Assembly (NCBI GenBank): GCA_029237735.1
Contig: JAQZBU010000005.1
Coordinates: 62,001 to 126,000, forward strand
From: Ramlibacter sp.
GTDB taxonomy: Bacteria; Pseudomonadota; Gammaproteobacteria; Burkholderiales; Burkholderiaceae_C
Length of the DNA: 64,000 nucleotides
Direction of reading: 5' to 3'
This document shows, one piece after another, positions 14,606 to 22,803 of this stretch (within the stretch, counting starts at the first letter, position 1; every line of letters begins with the position of its first letter). Both the position numbers and the translations under genes were made by a program. A model generated the notes under the pieces. It saw only the letters and a program-made list of their open reading frames with translations, was not told where the DNA came from and searched no databases.

Positions 14606-16966
14606 TCAATCAGGTTGCCGGCCGCGCAGCAAGTCGCGCAGGTACATGGGAGTCAGCGGCTGGCGCGTGGCCGTCACGCCGAACGGGGCGATCGCATCGT
14701 TCACGGCATTGGTAACAGCGCCGATCGCGCCCATCACGCCGCCTTCGGCCATGCCCTTGATGCCGGCGGGCGTGGCCTTGTTGGGCGTATGCATCGAGAC
14801 AATCTCGAAATGCGGCAGCTCGTGGGCCGTCGCCACGAGGTATTCGGCCAGCGAGCCGGAGAGGTTTTGCCCGTTGGCGTCGTATTCGACGTGCTCGAAC
14901 AGGGATCCCGACAGTCCCATGGCAATCGCGCCATGCTGCTGCCCTTCCACCACGACAGGGCTGAGCACGGTGCCGCAGTCCTCGGCCACAAGGTAGCGAT
15001 CGAAGCCGATGGCACCGGTGTTCGCATCCACACGCACCTCGCACACGTGCGTGGAGTTGGAATAGGTCATCGGCGGCGGCTCGTAGGTCTTGTGGAACTC
15101 CAGGCCCGGGCCCATGCCTTGCGGCAAGGCGAGCGGGTCCAGGTAAGCGGTGCGCGCGACGTCCGCCAGGCCCAGGCCGGTGACGCGCCACTGCGAGTCG
15201 CGGAACTGCTCGACACAGCCGTCGCGCATCCGCAGGTTTTCGCAGGACGCGAGGCCCAGGCGCTGCGCGGCGATGGCCAGCACCTTGGCTCTCGCGTCCA
15301 GCGCGCACAGGTACAGCGTTCCGCCGCCGGCCGTGCCGCCGCGCGCGCCGCGGCTGCCCATGCCATAGGGCGCGACGTCGGTGTGGCCAAGCTGTATCTG
15401 GACACACGAGGGATCGACCCCCAGCCCTTCGGCCACCGCGTTGGACAGCGCCGTCTCGTAGCCCTGCCCTGTCGCGCCCAGCCCGCAGGAGGCATTCACG
15501 ACGCCCGACGGCTCGATGCGCACCCACGCCGCCTCATGTCCCGACCCGGGAATGCCCGCCGCTTTGTAGAACTTCGACCCATAGGTGGTGGACTCGACGA
15601 CGGTGCAGATGCCCAAGCCCAGGTACACGCCCTGCGCCCGCGCGCCACGCTGCCGCGCACGGAAATCCTCGTAGTCGATCGCGGCCAGTGCCGCCTCCAT
15701 GGTTTCGCGCGGCGTGATGTCGGCCAGCACTTCGCCGGTCGCCATGGTGTAGGGCAACTCACCGGCCTCGATCATGTTGATGCGGCGCACGGCCACCGGA
15801 TCGAGCTGCAGGCTGCGCGCGACGGCGTCCAGCGTGCCCTCCATCACCCAGCTGGTGACGGACATGGGAGCGCGCATCGGCCCGTTGCCGACCTTGTTGG
15901 ACAGCACTACTTTCACGTCGTAGCTGTAGTTCTGTATCTTGTAAGGGCCGGTGAGGATCATCGCCACCACGCGGGCCAGGTAGTTGCCGGGGTAGAAGCT
16001 GTAGGCGCCGAAGTCTTCGACGATCTCCAGCTCCAGCGCCAGCACGCGCCCCTGCGCGTCTACGGCGGCGCGGGTGCGGCAGTGGTCCTCCCGCGCCTGC
16101 GACGAGGCCAGCAGGTTTTCCATGCGGTCCTCGCGCCAGCGCACGGGGCGCTTGAGGTGCCGCGCCACGGCTGCGACCGTGAGCTCCTCGCGGTACAGGG
16201 CGATCTTCTGCCCGAAGCCGCCGCCCACGTCCGGCGAGATGACGGTGACCTGCGATTCCGACAGCCGCAGCCGGCCGGCGAGCGTCGTGCGGTAAGGATG
16301 CGGGACCTGCGTGCCGACATGGAAGGTGAGGTGCTGGCGTCCTTCGTCCCACACCGCGATGCAGCCGCGCGTCTCGATCGGCAGGTGGGTCTGGCGGTGC
16401 TGCGAAAAAACGCTTTCGACCACGCGGTGGGCCCTTTCCATCTGCGAGGCCACATCGCCGTGCTGCGCGTGCTGGTGCGAGAGCAGGTTGGACAGCAGCG
16501 TCTCGTCGACCCGCGGCGACACCGGGTCGAGCGCCTCCCACATCGTCGTGACGGCAGGCAGCGCCTCGTAGGTTACGGCCACTGCTTCGGCGGCGTCTTC
16601 GGCCAGGTAGCGGTCCTGGGCGATCACGCAGGCAACGGGGTCACCCTGAAAGCGGGCCTTGTCGATGGGCATCGTGTCCATCTCCACAGGCTGCAGGCCA
16701 TCGATGGGCGGCGCCATGCGGTGGCGCGTGGTCCAGGCGGCGACGTCCTTGCCGCTTACGACCGCGACCACGCCAGGCATGTCGAGCGCGGCCTGCGCGT
16801 CGATGGAAACGATGCGGGCGTGCGCGTGCGGCGAGCGCACGAAGCACGCGTGCAAGGCGCCCTCAACGGAGATGTCGTCGATGTAGCGCCCACGCCCGGT
16901 CAGCAACCGCTCATCTTCCTTGCGCGGCGTGTACGAGCCGATATGACGAAACTTATCGTCACCCAT
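14606..16966 (-). CDS. Molybdenum hydroxylase large subunit (xanthine dehydrogenase / CoxL family)
   Basis: A 786-aa molybdopterin-binding subunit. Visible markers are GRYIDDISVEGALHACFVRSPHAHARI near the N terminus (about 26-50), the VGGGFGQKI cofactor loop near 240, the GATGQGYET segment near 495 and KGMAEGGVMGAIG near 740, which carries the catalytic glutamate. The CO-dehydrogenase signature AYRCSFR is absent, and the matching active-site loop reads GNGPMRAPMSV, unlike the common AYRGxGRPE form, so the substrate is unlikely to be CO and may be unusual. The ATG at 16966 overlaps the 2Fe-2S gene's stop by 8 bases; a longer reading from 17062 is rejected as it overlaps more. Confidence 0.9.
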   Translation of the reverse strand: MGDDKFRHIGSYTPRKEDERLLTGRGRYIDDISVEGALHACFVRSPHAHARIVSIDAQAALDMPGVVAVVSGKDVAAWTTRHRMAPPIDGLQPVEMDTMPIDKARFQGDPVACVIAQDRYLAEDAAEAVAVTYEALPAVTTMWEALDPVSPRVDETLLSNLLSHQHAQHGDVASQMERAHRVVESVFSQHRQTHLPIETRGCIAVWDEGRQHLTFHVGTQVPHPYRTTLAGRLRLSESQVTVISPDVGGGFGQKIALYREELTVAAVARHLKRPVRWREDRMENLLASSQAREDHCRTRAAVDAQGRVLALELEIVEDFGAYSFYPGNYLARVVAMILTGPYKIQNYSYDVKVVLSNKVGNGPMRAPMSVTSWVMEGTLDAVARSLQLDPVAVRRINMIEAGELPYTMATGEVLADITPRETMEAALAAIDYEDFRARQRGARAQGVYLGLGICTVVESTTYGSKFYKAAGIPGSGHEAAWVRIEPSGVVNASCGLGATGQGYETALSNAVAEGLGVDPSCVQIQLGHTDVAPYGMGSRGARGGTAGGGTLYLCALDARAKVLAIAAQRLGLASCENLRMRDGCVEQFRDSQWRVTGLGLADVARTAYLDPLALPQGMGPGLEFHKTYEPPPMTYSNSTHVCEVRVDANTGAIGFDRYLVAEDCGTVLSPVVVEGQQHGAIAMGLSGSLFEHVEYDANGQNLSGSLAEYLVATAHELPHFEIVSMHTPNKATPAGIKGMAEGGVMGAIGAVTNAVNDAIAPFGVTATRQPLTPMYLRDLLRGRQPD

Positions 16967-17447
16967 CCACTGTCTCCTGGCGCATGCGCTGCGCCGCCAG
17001 CTGGATCGCCGCGACGATGTTCTGGTAGCCGGTGCAGCGGCACAGGTTGCCCGACAGCGCATCGCGGATCTGTTCCTCCGTCGGCTCGGGATGGTCCTTG
17101 AGGAAGGCCTCGAACGTCATCACGATGCCCGGCGTGCAGAAGCCGCACTGCAGGCCGTGCAGCTCGTGCATCGCCTGCTGCAGCACCGACAGCGCGCCGT
17201 GCTCGCCGACGGACTCGATGGTCGAGATCTCGTGCCCCTCCATCTGGATGGCGTAGGTCAGGCAGGCGCGTGCGGGCCGGCCATCGACCAGCACGGTGCA
17301 GGCGCCGCACACTCCATGCTCGCAGCCGACATGGGTGCCGGTGAGCTGGCAATCCTCGCGCAGCGCGTCCGACAACAGCTTGCGCGGCTCGGCCTGGAAC
17401 TCGATGTTGCGGCCGTTGACGGTGAGCGTGATGCTTTGCTTGTCCAT
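16959..17447 (-). CDS. Molybdenum hydroxylase 2Fe-2S subunit
   Basis: A 162-aa small subunit with both iron-sulfur centres complete. The plant-ferredoxin type centre has Cys42, Cys47, Cys50 and Cys62 (GCEHGVCGAC), and the second centre has Cys101, Cys104, Cys136 and Cys138 (QCGFCTPG and CRCTGY). It passes electrons from the molybdenum site in the large subunit to the FAD subunit. The gene lies 3 bases from the FAD-subunit stop and overlaps the large-subunit start. Confidence 0.95.
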   Translation of the reverse strand: MDKQSITLTVNGRNIEFQAEPRKLLSDALREDCQLTGTHVGCEHGVCGACTVLVDGRPARACLTYAIQMEGHEISTIESVGEHGALSVLQQAMHELHGLQCGFCTPGIVMTFEAFLKDHPEPTEEQIRDALSGNLCRCTGYQNIVAAIQLAAQRMRQETVDG

Positions 17448-17450
17448 AAG

Positions 17451-18317
17451 TCAGTGATTCAACTTCGCGAGGGCGCGGCCCAGCGCGTTGGTGACGAGGG
17501 ACTCCGTCAGCTCGCGGCGATACAGCGCCGAAATCCTGCCGTCGTCCTCGGGCGAGATCGAATCGCGGGCGGCGGCGGCGAGTTGCGCCACCCATGGCTC
17601 GTCGGGAACGCGACCGCAAAAGGTTTGTGCGAGTTCGCGCAGCGACAGCGGCATCGGCGCGACGCCGCTCACGCCCAAGCGCAAAGCAGCCACTTGATCG
17701 CCGGCCAGCGCCACGGTCGCCGCCACCGCGACGATGGCGTAGTCGCCGTGCCGGCGGTTGAACATCCTGAAAGACGCCGCCTCCTGCGCGGCAGCCTTGG
17801 GAAATTGCACCGATAGCACCAGCTCGTCGGGTGCCAGCACCGTCGTCATGGCGGACTGGAAAAAATCAGCGGCCTGTACCCACCTGTGACCTGCCGCCCG
17901 CACCAGCTTCAGGCGTGCCCCCAGCGTGACAGCGACCAGGGCCAGCTGTGCCGCCGGATCGGCATGGGCCAGGCTGCCGCCCAGGGTGCCGCGTTGGCGG
18001 ATGGCGTAATGACCGATCGTCGGCGCGGCCTGCTCCAGCAAGGGGCAGAACCGGCGCACCAGCGCCGATTCGGCGACCTGGTAATGCCGCGTGAGGGCGC
18101 CGATCTCGATCCAGTCGCCGGCCTCGCGGATGTAGGCCAGCTCGGTCAGGTCGTTCAGGTCGATCAGTTGCGCTGGAGCAGCCAGCCGCATGTTCATCAT
18201 CGGGCCCAGGCTCTGCCCGCCCGCGATCACCTTGGCACCCGGCCCCAGCCGGGCCAGCTGGTCCAGCGCTTCCTCCAGGGATGCGGGGCGAAGATAGACG
18301 AAGGCGGCAGGCTTCAC
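17451..18317 (-). CDS. Molybdenum hydroxylase FAD-binding subunit
   Basis: A 288-aa medium subunit (CoxM-like) with the FAD pyrophosphate motif AGGQSLGPMMNMRLA (about residues 32-46), GALTRHYQVAES near 93, the second FAD motif IRQRGTLGGSLAHADPA (about 124-140) and a C-terminal CO_deh_flav_C domain. The start is a GTG at 18317, chosen because it yields the family N terminus KPAAFVYLRP. Longer readings enter the ABC ATPase gene. Gene order here is FAD, 2Fe-2S, Mo. The upstream ATPase gene ends 8 bases earlier. Confidence 0.92.
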   Translation of the reverse strand: MKPAAFVYLRPASLEEALDQLARLGPGAKVIAGGQSLGPMMNMRLAAPAQLIDLNDLTELAYIREAGDWIEIGALTRHYQVAESALVRRFCPLLEQAAPTIGHYAIRQRGTLGGSLAHADPAAQLALVAVTLGARLKLVRAAGHRWVQAADFFQSAMTTVLAPDELVLSVQFPKAAAQEAASFRMFNRRHGDYAIVAVAATVALAGDQVAALRLGVSGVAPMPLSLRELAQTFCGRVPDEPWVAQLAAAARDSISPEDDGRISALYRRELTESLVTNALGRALAKLNH

Positions 18318-18324
18318 CGCTGGT

Positions 18325-19425
18325 TCAATTCCACACCAGGCTGGCGCTGGTCTGCTTGTCGAACAGGTGCAGGCGATTGAGGTTGACGGCGAGGGCGGTG
18401 TTGTCGCCAACCTTGTGATGCGCTTCCTTGCCCAGGCGGAAGAACAGCTTCGTGCCTTCGACCTCCAGCTCGTAGAACTGGTCAGAGCCCACCGGAAGCA
18501 CCGAGATGATCCGGCCCTGCAGGCTTGCGGCCGCCACACCTTGCGGCACCTCGGCCACGTCTTCGGCACGAATGCCTAGCACCACTTCGCGGCCCATGTC
18601 CCCACCAACACGCTGCGCGAGCGTGTCGGGCAAGGCAAGCGCCAGTTGCCCGCGCCGGAACACGACACTCCCGCCCTCCATGGCGAGCTGTCCTTCCAGG
18701 AAGTTGATCGGCGGATTGCCAAGGAAAGACGCCACGAACATGTTGCGCGGCTGCTCGTAGATGGCGTCCGGCGTGCCGATCTGCTGCACCACGCCGCTTC
18801 GCATCACGACGATACGGTCGGCCAGCGTCAGCGCCTCGGCCTGGTCGTGCGTGACGTACACGAAGGTGGTCTGCATCACCTGGTGCAGTTGCTTGATCTC
18901 GGCGCGCATCGAAATGCGCAGGGCGGCGTCCAGGTTGGAAAGCGGCTCGTCCATCAGGAACACGGCCGGCTGGCGCACCATGGCGCGGCCGAGTGCTACG
19001 CGCTGTCGCTGGCCGCCTGACAGCTGGTCCGGACGGCGCTCCAGCAGGGGTTCGATCTCGAGCCTGCGCGCCGCGTCCCTCACCCGGCGGTCGATCTCGT
19101 CCTTCGGGTGCTTGCGCATGCGCAAGCCGAAGGCGATGTTCTCGTAGACGGTCTTGTGCGGATAGAGCGCGTAGCTCTGAAACACCATGGCCACGTCGCG
19201 CCGGTGCGGCGGAACCGTGTTCATGACATCCCTGTCGAAGAACAGGTTGCCGTCGGTCACGTCCTCCAGGCCCGCGATCATGTTCAGGGTGGTGGACTTG
19301 CCGCAGCCGGACGGGCCGAGCAGCACCAGGAACTCCTTGTCGCCGATGTCGAGGTTGAGGTCCTCCAGCGCGATGAAGCCGTTGGGGTACTTCTTGCCCA
19401 CCGATTCGAACCTGATCCTGGCCAT
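18325..19425 (-). CDS. ABC transporter ATP-binding protein, UgpC/MalK type
   Basis: A 366-aa carbohydrate-type ATPase with Walker A GPSGCGKST (37-45), Q-loop FQSYALYPH (82-90), signature LSGGQRQR (135-142), Walker B FLMDE near 156 and a C-terminal OB-fold regulatory domain (about 235-366, with LGIRAEDV). The ATG at 19425 follows the permease gene by 11 bases. It powers the importer formed by the two permeases and the Tat-exported binding protein upstream in the operon. Confidence 0.93.
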   Translation of the reverse strand: MARIRFESVGKKYPNGFIALEDLNLDIGDKEFLVLLGPSGCGKSTTLNMIAGLEDVTDGNLFFDRDVMNTVPPHRRDVAMVFQSYALYPHKTVYENIAFGLRMRKHPKDEIDRRVRDAARRLEIEPLLERRPDQLSGGQRQRVALGRAMVRQPAVFLMDEPLSNLDAALRISMRAEIKQLHQVMQTTFVYVTHDQAEALTLADRIVVMRSGVVQQIGTPDAIYEQPRNMFVASFLGNPPINFLEGQLAMEGGSVVFRRGQLALALPDTLAQRVGGDMGREVVLGIRAEDVAEVPQGVAAASLQGRIISVLPVGSDQFYELEVEGTKLFFRLGKEAHHKVGDNTALAVNLNRLHLFDKQTSASLVWN

Positions 19426-19436
19426 GAATGTTTCCT

Positions 19437-20363
19437 TTAACCCTTCACGGCACCGGCCGTGAGTCCCGAGACGATGTAGCGCTCGAAGAGAATGGCGATG
19501 ACGACAGGCGGGACGATCGCGAGCACGCCGGCGGCATTGATGAACGAGAAACTGATGTTGAAATCCGACGTGAACGAGGCCACCACGATCGGCATGGTCT
19601 GCGAAGCCGGTGTCTGCGTGAACATCAGCGCCAGCAGGAACTCGTTCCAGCTCGTGAGGAACGTGAACAGCACCACCGCCACCAGCGACGGCAGCGCCAG
19701 CGGCAGGTAGACCAGCACCAGGGTCTGCAAGCGCGAGCAGCCGTCCACGCGCGCCGCCTTGTCCAATTCGTCCGGCAGCGATTCGAAATAGCCCGTCAGG
19801 ATGAAGATGCTGAAGGGAATCGTGATGGCCAGATAGGTGATGACGAGCGACAGCAGGTTGTCCATCAGCCCCAGCTTCTGCACGAACAGGAAGAACGGCA
19901 CCACCAGCGCGATGTCGGGGATGACGCGCGAGGTCAGCATGAAATAGATGGACGTGGAACGCCCGATGAAGCGAATCTTGGCCAGCGCATAGGCGGCCGG
20001 TACGCTCACCAGCAGGTTGAGCACGACGACCGAGATCGCCACGATGAGGCTGTTCCACATGCCCGGCAGCAGGTTGGCCGCAGTGGAAGGTATGAAGCCG
20101 CCGGTGGCGGTGTCACCCTGCTTGCGGTTCTCGTAGGTGACGACCGCCTCCTTGGCCTGGAAGATCGCAGTGAAGTTCTGCGCCGTGGGCTGGTGTGGAA
20201 TCCAGTGCGGCGGCACCGAGGTGATTTCCACCTCGGACTGGAAAGCGGACGACACCAGCCACGCCACCGGTGCCAGCACGTAGACGGCCAGCAGCAGCGA
20301 GGCCAGCAGCAGCAGCACGGGGCGGCCGATGCGGCGGATGGGTAGGGGCAGGATGGCTTGCAT
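19437..20363 (-). CDS. Carbohydrate ABC transporter permease (MalG type)
   Basis: A 308-aa inner-membrane permease with about six hydrophobic segments and the EAA-loop variant ELDKAARVDGCSRLQT near residue 205 that docks on the ATPase. An unusually long periplasmic stretch (about residues 40-105) separates the first two membrane segments. Its start and the preceding permease's stop share one base (20363). It partners the MalF-type gene at 20363-21310. Confidence 0.92.
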   Translation of the reverse strand: MQAILPLPIRRIGRPVLLLLASLLLAVYVLAPVAWLVSSAFQSEVEITSVPPHWIPHQPTAQNFTAIFQAKEAVVTYENRKQGDTATGGFIPSTAANLLPGMWNSLIVAISVVVLNLLVSVPAAYALAKIRFIGRSTSIYFMLTSRVIPDIALVVPFFLFVQKLGLMDNLLSLVITYLAITIPFSIFILTGYFESLPDELDKAARVDGCSRLQTLVLVYLPLALPSLVAVVLFTFLTSWNEFLLALMFTQTPASQTMPIVVASFTSDFNISFSFINAAGVLAIVPPVVIAILFERYIVSGLTAGAVKG

Positions 20364-21310
20364 CAGAGCTTCCGGCTGGTGCTGCGGATGATGAAAAAAG
20401 CCAGCGTGAAGGTCGCGATGGCCATGATGTAGGCCAGCGCCGCACCGGTGCCAAAGGCCAGTTTGCGGAAGGTCTCGACGTACACCTGCCAGGCCACCAC
20501 GTGCGACGCCTCGGCTGGCCCGCCCTCGGTCAGGATGAAGAAGAGGTCGAAATGGCGAATCGCCATCATCGTCTCGTAGATCATCACCAGCGCGAAGCCG
20601 GGCACCAGCGAAGGCAGCGTGATGTGGACGAAACGTTGCCAGACGTTGGCGCCGTCCACCTTGGCGGCGCTGTAAAGGTCCGGGCGGATCGACTTGAGCG
20701 TGACCAGCAGCAGGATGGTGGCCAAGGGCACTTCTTTCCAGACAAAGGCATTGGTGATCAGTGCCAGCGTCTTGTCCACGTCGCCCAGCCAGACGAGGTA
20801 TTTGGAGATGAAGCCCAGCTGCAGGAGCAGGCCGTTGAGCGCGCCATAGCCCGAGTCATAAATCCATTTCCACATCAGGCCATTGGCCACGTAGGGAATG
20901 GCCCAGGGGATGAGCAGGATGGCGGAGAGCACGCGGCGGCCGGGGAACTCCTCGTTGAGCAACAAGGCCACGAGCGTGGCGAGCACCATGATGGCGGCCA
21001 CCGACATGACCGTGAAGCTGGTGGTCCGCCCCACCGACTCCCAGAACAGCGAATCCTGGAAGATCTTAAGGTAGTTGTCGAACCAGACGAAGGGCGCTCG
21101 ATGCGGCCGGGTCAGCTTCAAGTCGAACAGGCTGATCCAGAAAGAATAGACGACCGGGAACACCGCCACGACGGTGAGCACGATCATCATCGGCGCCAAG
21201 AACAGCATGGCGCTCTTCTGGTCGTAGGCGCTCACGGGCTGCCCGAACGGGCGCCAGCGTTTGCGCGCCGCCGCCGCCGGCGCCACTTCCCCCGCCACGA
21301 CTTGCGTCAT
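20363..21310 (-). CDS. Carbohydrate ABC transporter permease (MalF type)
   Basis: A 315-aa inner-membrane permease with a cytoplasmic N-terminal tail, six or so hydrophobic segments and the coupling loop DLYSAAKVDGANVWQRF near residue 228. The PWAIPYVANGLMWKW segment near 150 is typical of sugar-importer permeases (UgpA/MalF). It begins one base after the stop of the binding-protein gene (21312). Confidence 0.92.
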   Translation of the reverse strand: MTQVVAGEVAPAAAARKRWRPFGQPVSAYDQKSAMLFLAPMMIVLTVVAVFPVVYSFWISLFDLKLTRPHRAPFVWFDNYLKIFQDSLFWESVGRTTSFTVMSVAAIMVLATLVALLLNEEFPGRRVLSAILLIPWAIPYVANGLMWKWIYDSGYGALNGLLLQLGFISKYLVWLGDVDKTLALITNAFVWKEVPLATILLLVTLKSIRPDLYSAAKVDGANVWQRFVHITLPSLVPGFALVMIYETMMAIRHFDLFFILTEGGPAEASHVVAWQVYVETFRKLAFGTGAALAYIMAIATFTLAFFIIRSTSRKL

Positions 21311-21311
21311 G

Positions 21312-22640
21312 TCACGCCTGCTTGCGCATGTCGTTCCACGCCTGCGCCGACTTCTTCAGCGCGTCCGCGGGCGTGCTCTTGCCGATGATCGCGGACTGCC
21401 AGGCCGTGCCGTTCACTTCGTCCCACTCGCCGAACCAGCGGGCGATCACGTCCTTCTTGCGGGCCAGGTGCTGCTGCTTCTCGAACATGGCGATGTCCGA
21501 ATATTTCTGGTAGTTGGCCTGGATGTCCGGGTCCTTGAACAGCTCCTTGACGCCGAAGCCCGAGCCCAGGTCCTGGAACAGCATCTTCTGGAACTGGTAC
21601 TGGCTGCCTGCCTTGCCGCCGAACCATTCGATCAGCTTGACGGCGTTGGCGGCACGTGCCTTGTCCGCCGCGGCGTGCGTGGTCATCGCGTGGAAGCGCA
21701 TCCAGCCGACGGTGGCGTGCGAGCCGCCCGGGCCGGCAGGCATCAGCGCCTGCTTGACGCGCCCGGCGATCTGCGACTGCTTGGGGTCGTTGAGCGTGCG
21801 AATGCGGTAGCGGCCGAGCATGGCGAACGCGTGGTTGCCCGAACCGAAGGACTTGAGGCCGTTCAGCTCACCGATCTCCACGCAGGCGGGCGAGACGATC
21901 TTGTGCTTGTTGACCGCGTCCGTCACCCACTGCAGTGCCTGCAGTGCGCCTCGCTTGGGGTCGGCCATCACCGCGACGCCGTTGTCGTCGGTGAAGCGGC
22001 CGCCGTTGGAATAGACCATGGCCGTGAGGAACTCGATCAGCCAGCTTTCACGGGCCATCGACAGCATGAGCGGGTACTCCGACAAACCGGCCTTCTTGAT
22101 CGTGGCGGACTGCTGCACCACCTCGTCCCAGGTCTGCGGCGGCGCCTTGATGCCGGCCTTCTTCAGCATCTCCTCGTCGTAGAAGAAAGCCATGTAGTCC
22201 GAGTAGTAGGTCAGGCCGTACTGCTTGCCCTTGTACTGCATCGACTTGGTGCAGAAGTCGTCGGTCGCCGCGTTGTACTTCATCAGCTCGGGGTAGCCGT
22301 TGATGGGCGCGATCCAGCCGGCATCGGCCCATTCCGGCAGCCAGCTGTCAGAGACCCACAGGGCATCGATCGGCGCCTTGCCGACGAACTTGGTGACCAT
22401 GGCGTCGCGGTACTGCGCCCAGGGGGCGTTGCTGTAATTGACCTTGATGCCGGTCGTGGCCTCGAACGCAGTGAGATGGCTCTTGACCAGATCGACCGCG
22501 GCCGACCAGGTGTAGTAGTTCAGCGGCGCGCCCTGTGCGTCGCTGGCCAGGGGCAACATGCCCGTGCCGACCGCGCCCGCCGCAGCCGTCAGCTTGAGGA
22601 AATCACGGCGATTCGAACCCGGGGTCCATATCGTGCTCAT
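21312..22640 (-). CDS. Extracellular sugar-type solute-binding protein, Tat-exported
   Basis: A 442-aa binding protein of the SBP_bac_1 type. The N terminus carries a twin-arginine signal (SNRRDFLKLTAAAGAVG, residues 9-25) followed by a hydrophobic stretch and an AQA-like cleavage region. The mature protein shows the typical ITGIKVNY-like and FFYDEEMLKKAG segments (near 80 and 145). Export in a folded state by Tat is less common than Sec export for this class. It is the first gene of the nine-gene operon; the promoter at 22745-22774 is overlapped by the TetR-type palindrome. The ligand is unknown. Confidence 0.9.
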   Translation of the reverse strand: MSTIWTPGSNRRDFLKLTAAAGAVGTGMLPLASDAQGAPLNYYTWSAAVDLVKSHLTAFEATTGIKVNYSNAPWAQYRDAMVTKFVGKAPIDALWVSDSWLPEWADAGWIAPINGYPELMKYNAATDDFCTKSMQYKGKQYGLTYYSDYMAFFYDEEMLKKAGIKAPPQTWDEVVQQSATIKKAGLSEYPLMLSMARESWLIEFLTAMVYSNGGRFTDDNGVAVMADPKRGALQALQWVTDAVNKHKIVSPACVEIGELNGLKSFGSGNHAFAMLGRYRIRTLNDPKQSQIAGRVKQALMPAGPGGSHATVGWMRFHAMTTHAAADKARAANAVKLIEWFGGKAGSQYQFQKMLFQDLGSGFGVKELFKDPDIQANYQKYSDIAMFEKQQHLARKKDVIARWFGEWDEVNGTAWQSAIIGKSTPADALKKSAQAWNDMRKQA

Positions 22641-22744
22641 CTCGAACTCTCCTTGGGTGGCGACGGCTGACAGGGGTCGTGCCCTGGCCTGGCCATATCG
22701 GTGCGCAAATCGCCAGCCACTCGCCGCCGACTCGACCGGATGGC

Positions 22745-22774
22745 ATTATTGTTGATGTGGTTTTATATCGTCAA
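22745..22774 (-). promoter_or_regulatory. Predicted promoter of the transporter/molybdenum-hydroxylase operon
   Basis: Read on the minus strand, a -35 box TTGACG (22774-22769) is followed after 18 bases by a -10 box AATAAT (22750-22745). Each box matches the sigma-70 consensus at 5 of 6 positions. It sits about 105 bases upstream of the binding-protein start. The -35 box lies inside the palindrome at 22768-22781, so a bound repressor would block RNA polymerase. Confidence 0.6.
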
Positions 22775-22781
22775 GTGACGA
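22768..22781. promoter_or_regulatory. Predicted TetR operator, copy 1
   Basis: A perfect palindrome TCGTCA-AG-TGACGA overlapping the -35 box of the operon promoter. The same palindrome, differing only in one central base, stands beside the TetR gene at 24367-24380. No other copy was noticed in the window. Confidence 0.75.
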
Positions 22782-22803
22782 CTTAAACTTTTTTTGATCG
22801 GGC

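Noticed and set aside
14033-17101. 1022-codon open frame on the plus strand
   Set aside because: It is antisense to the molybdenum hydroxylase genes, whose motifs are unmistakable; GC-rich codon bias leaves long empty frames opposite real genes.
14606-18317. Aerobic CO dehydrogenase (coxMSL)
   Set aside because: Despite CoxG and the same subunit set, the large subunit lacks the AYRCSFR active-site loop that marks true CO dehydrogenase.
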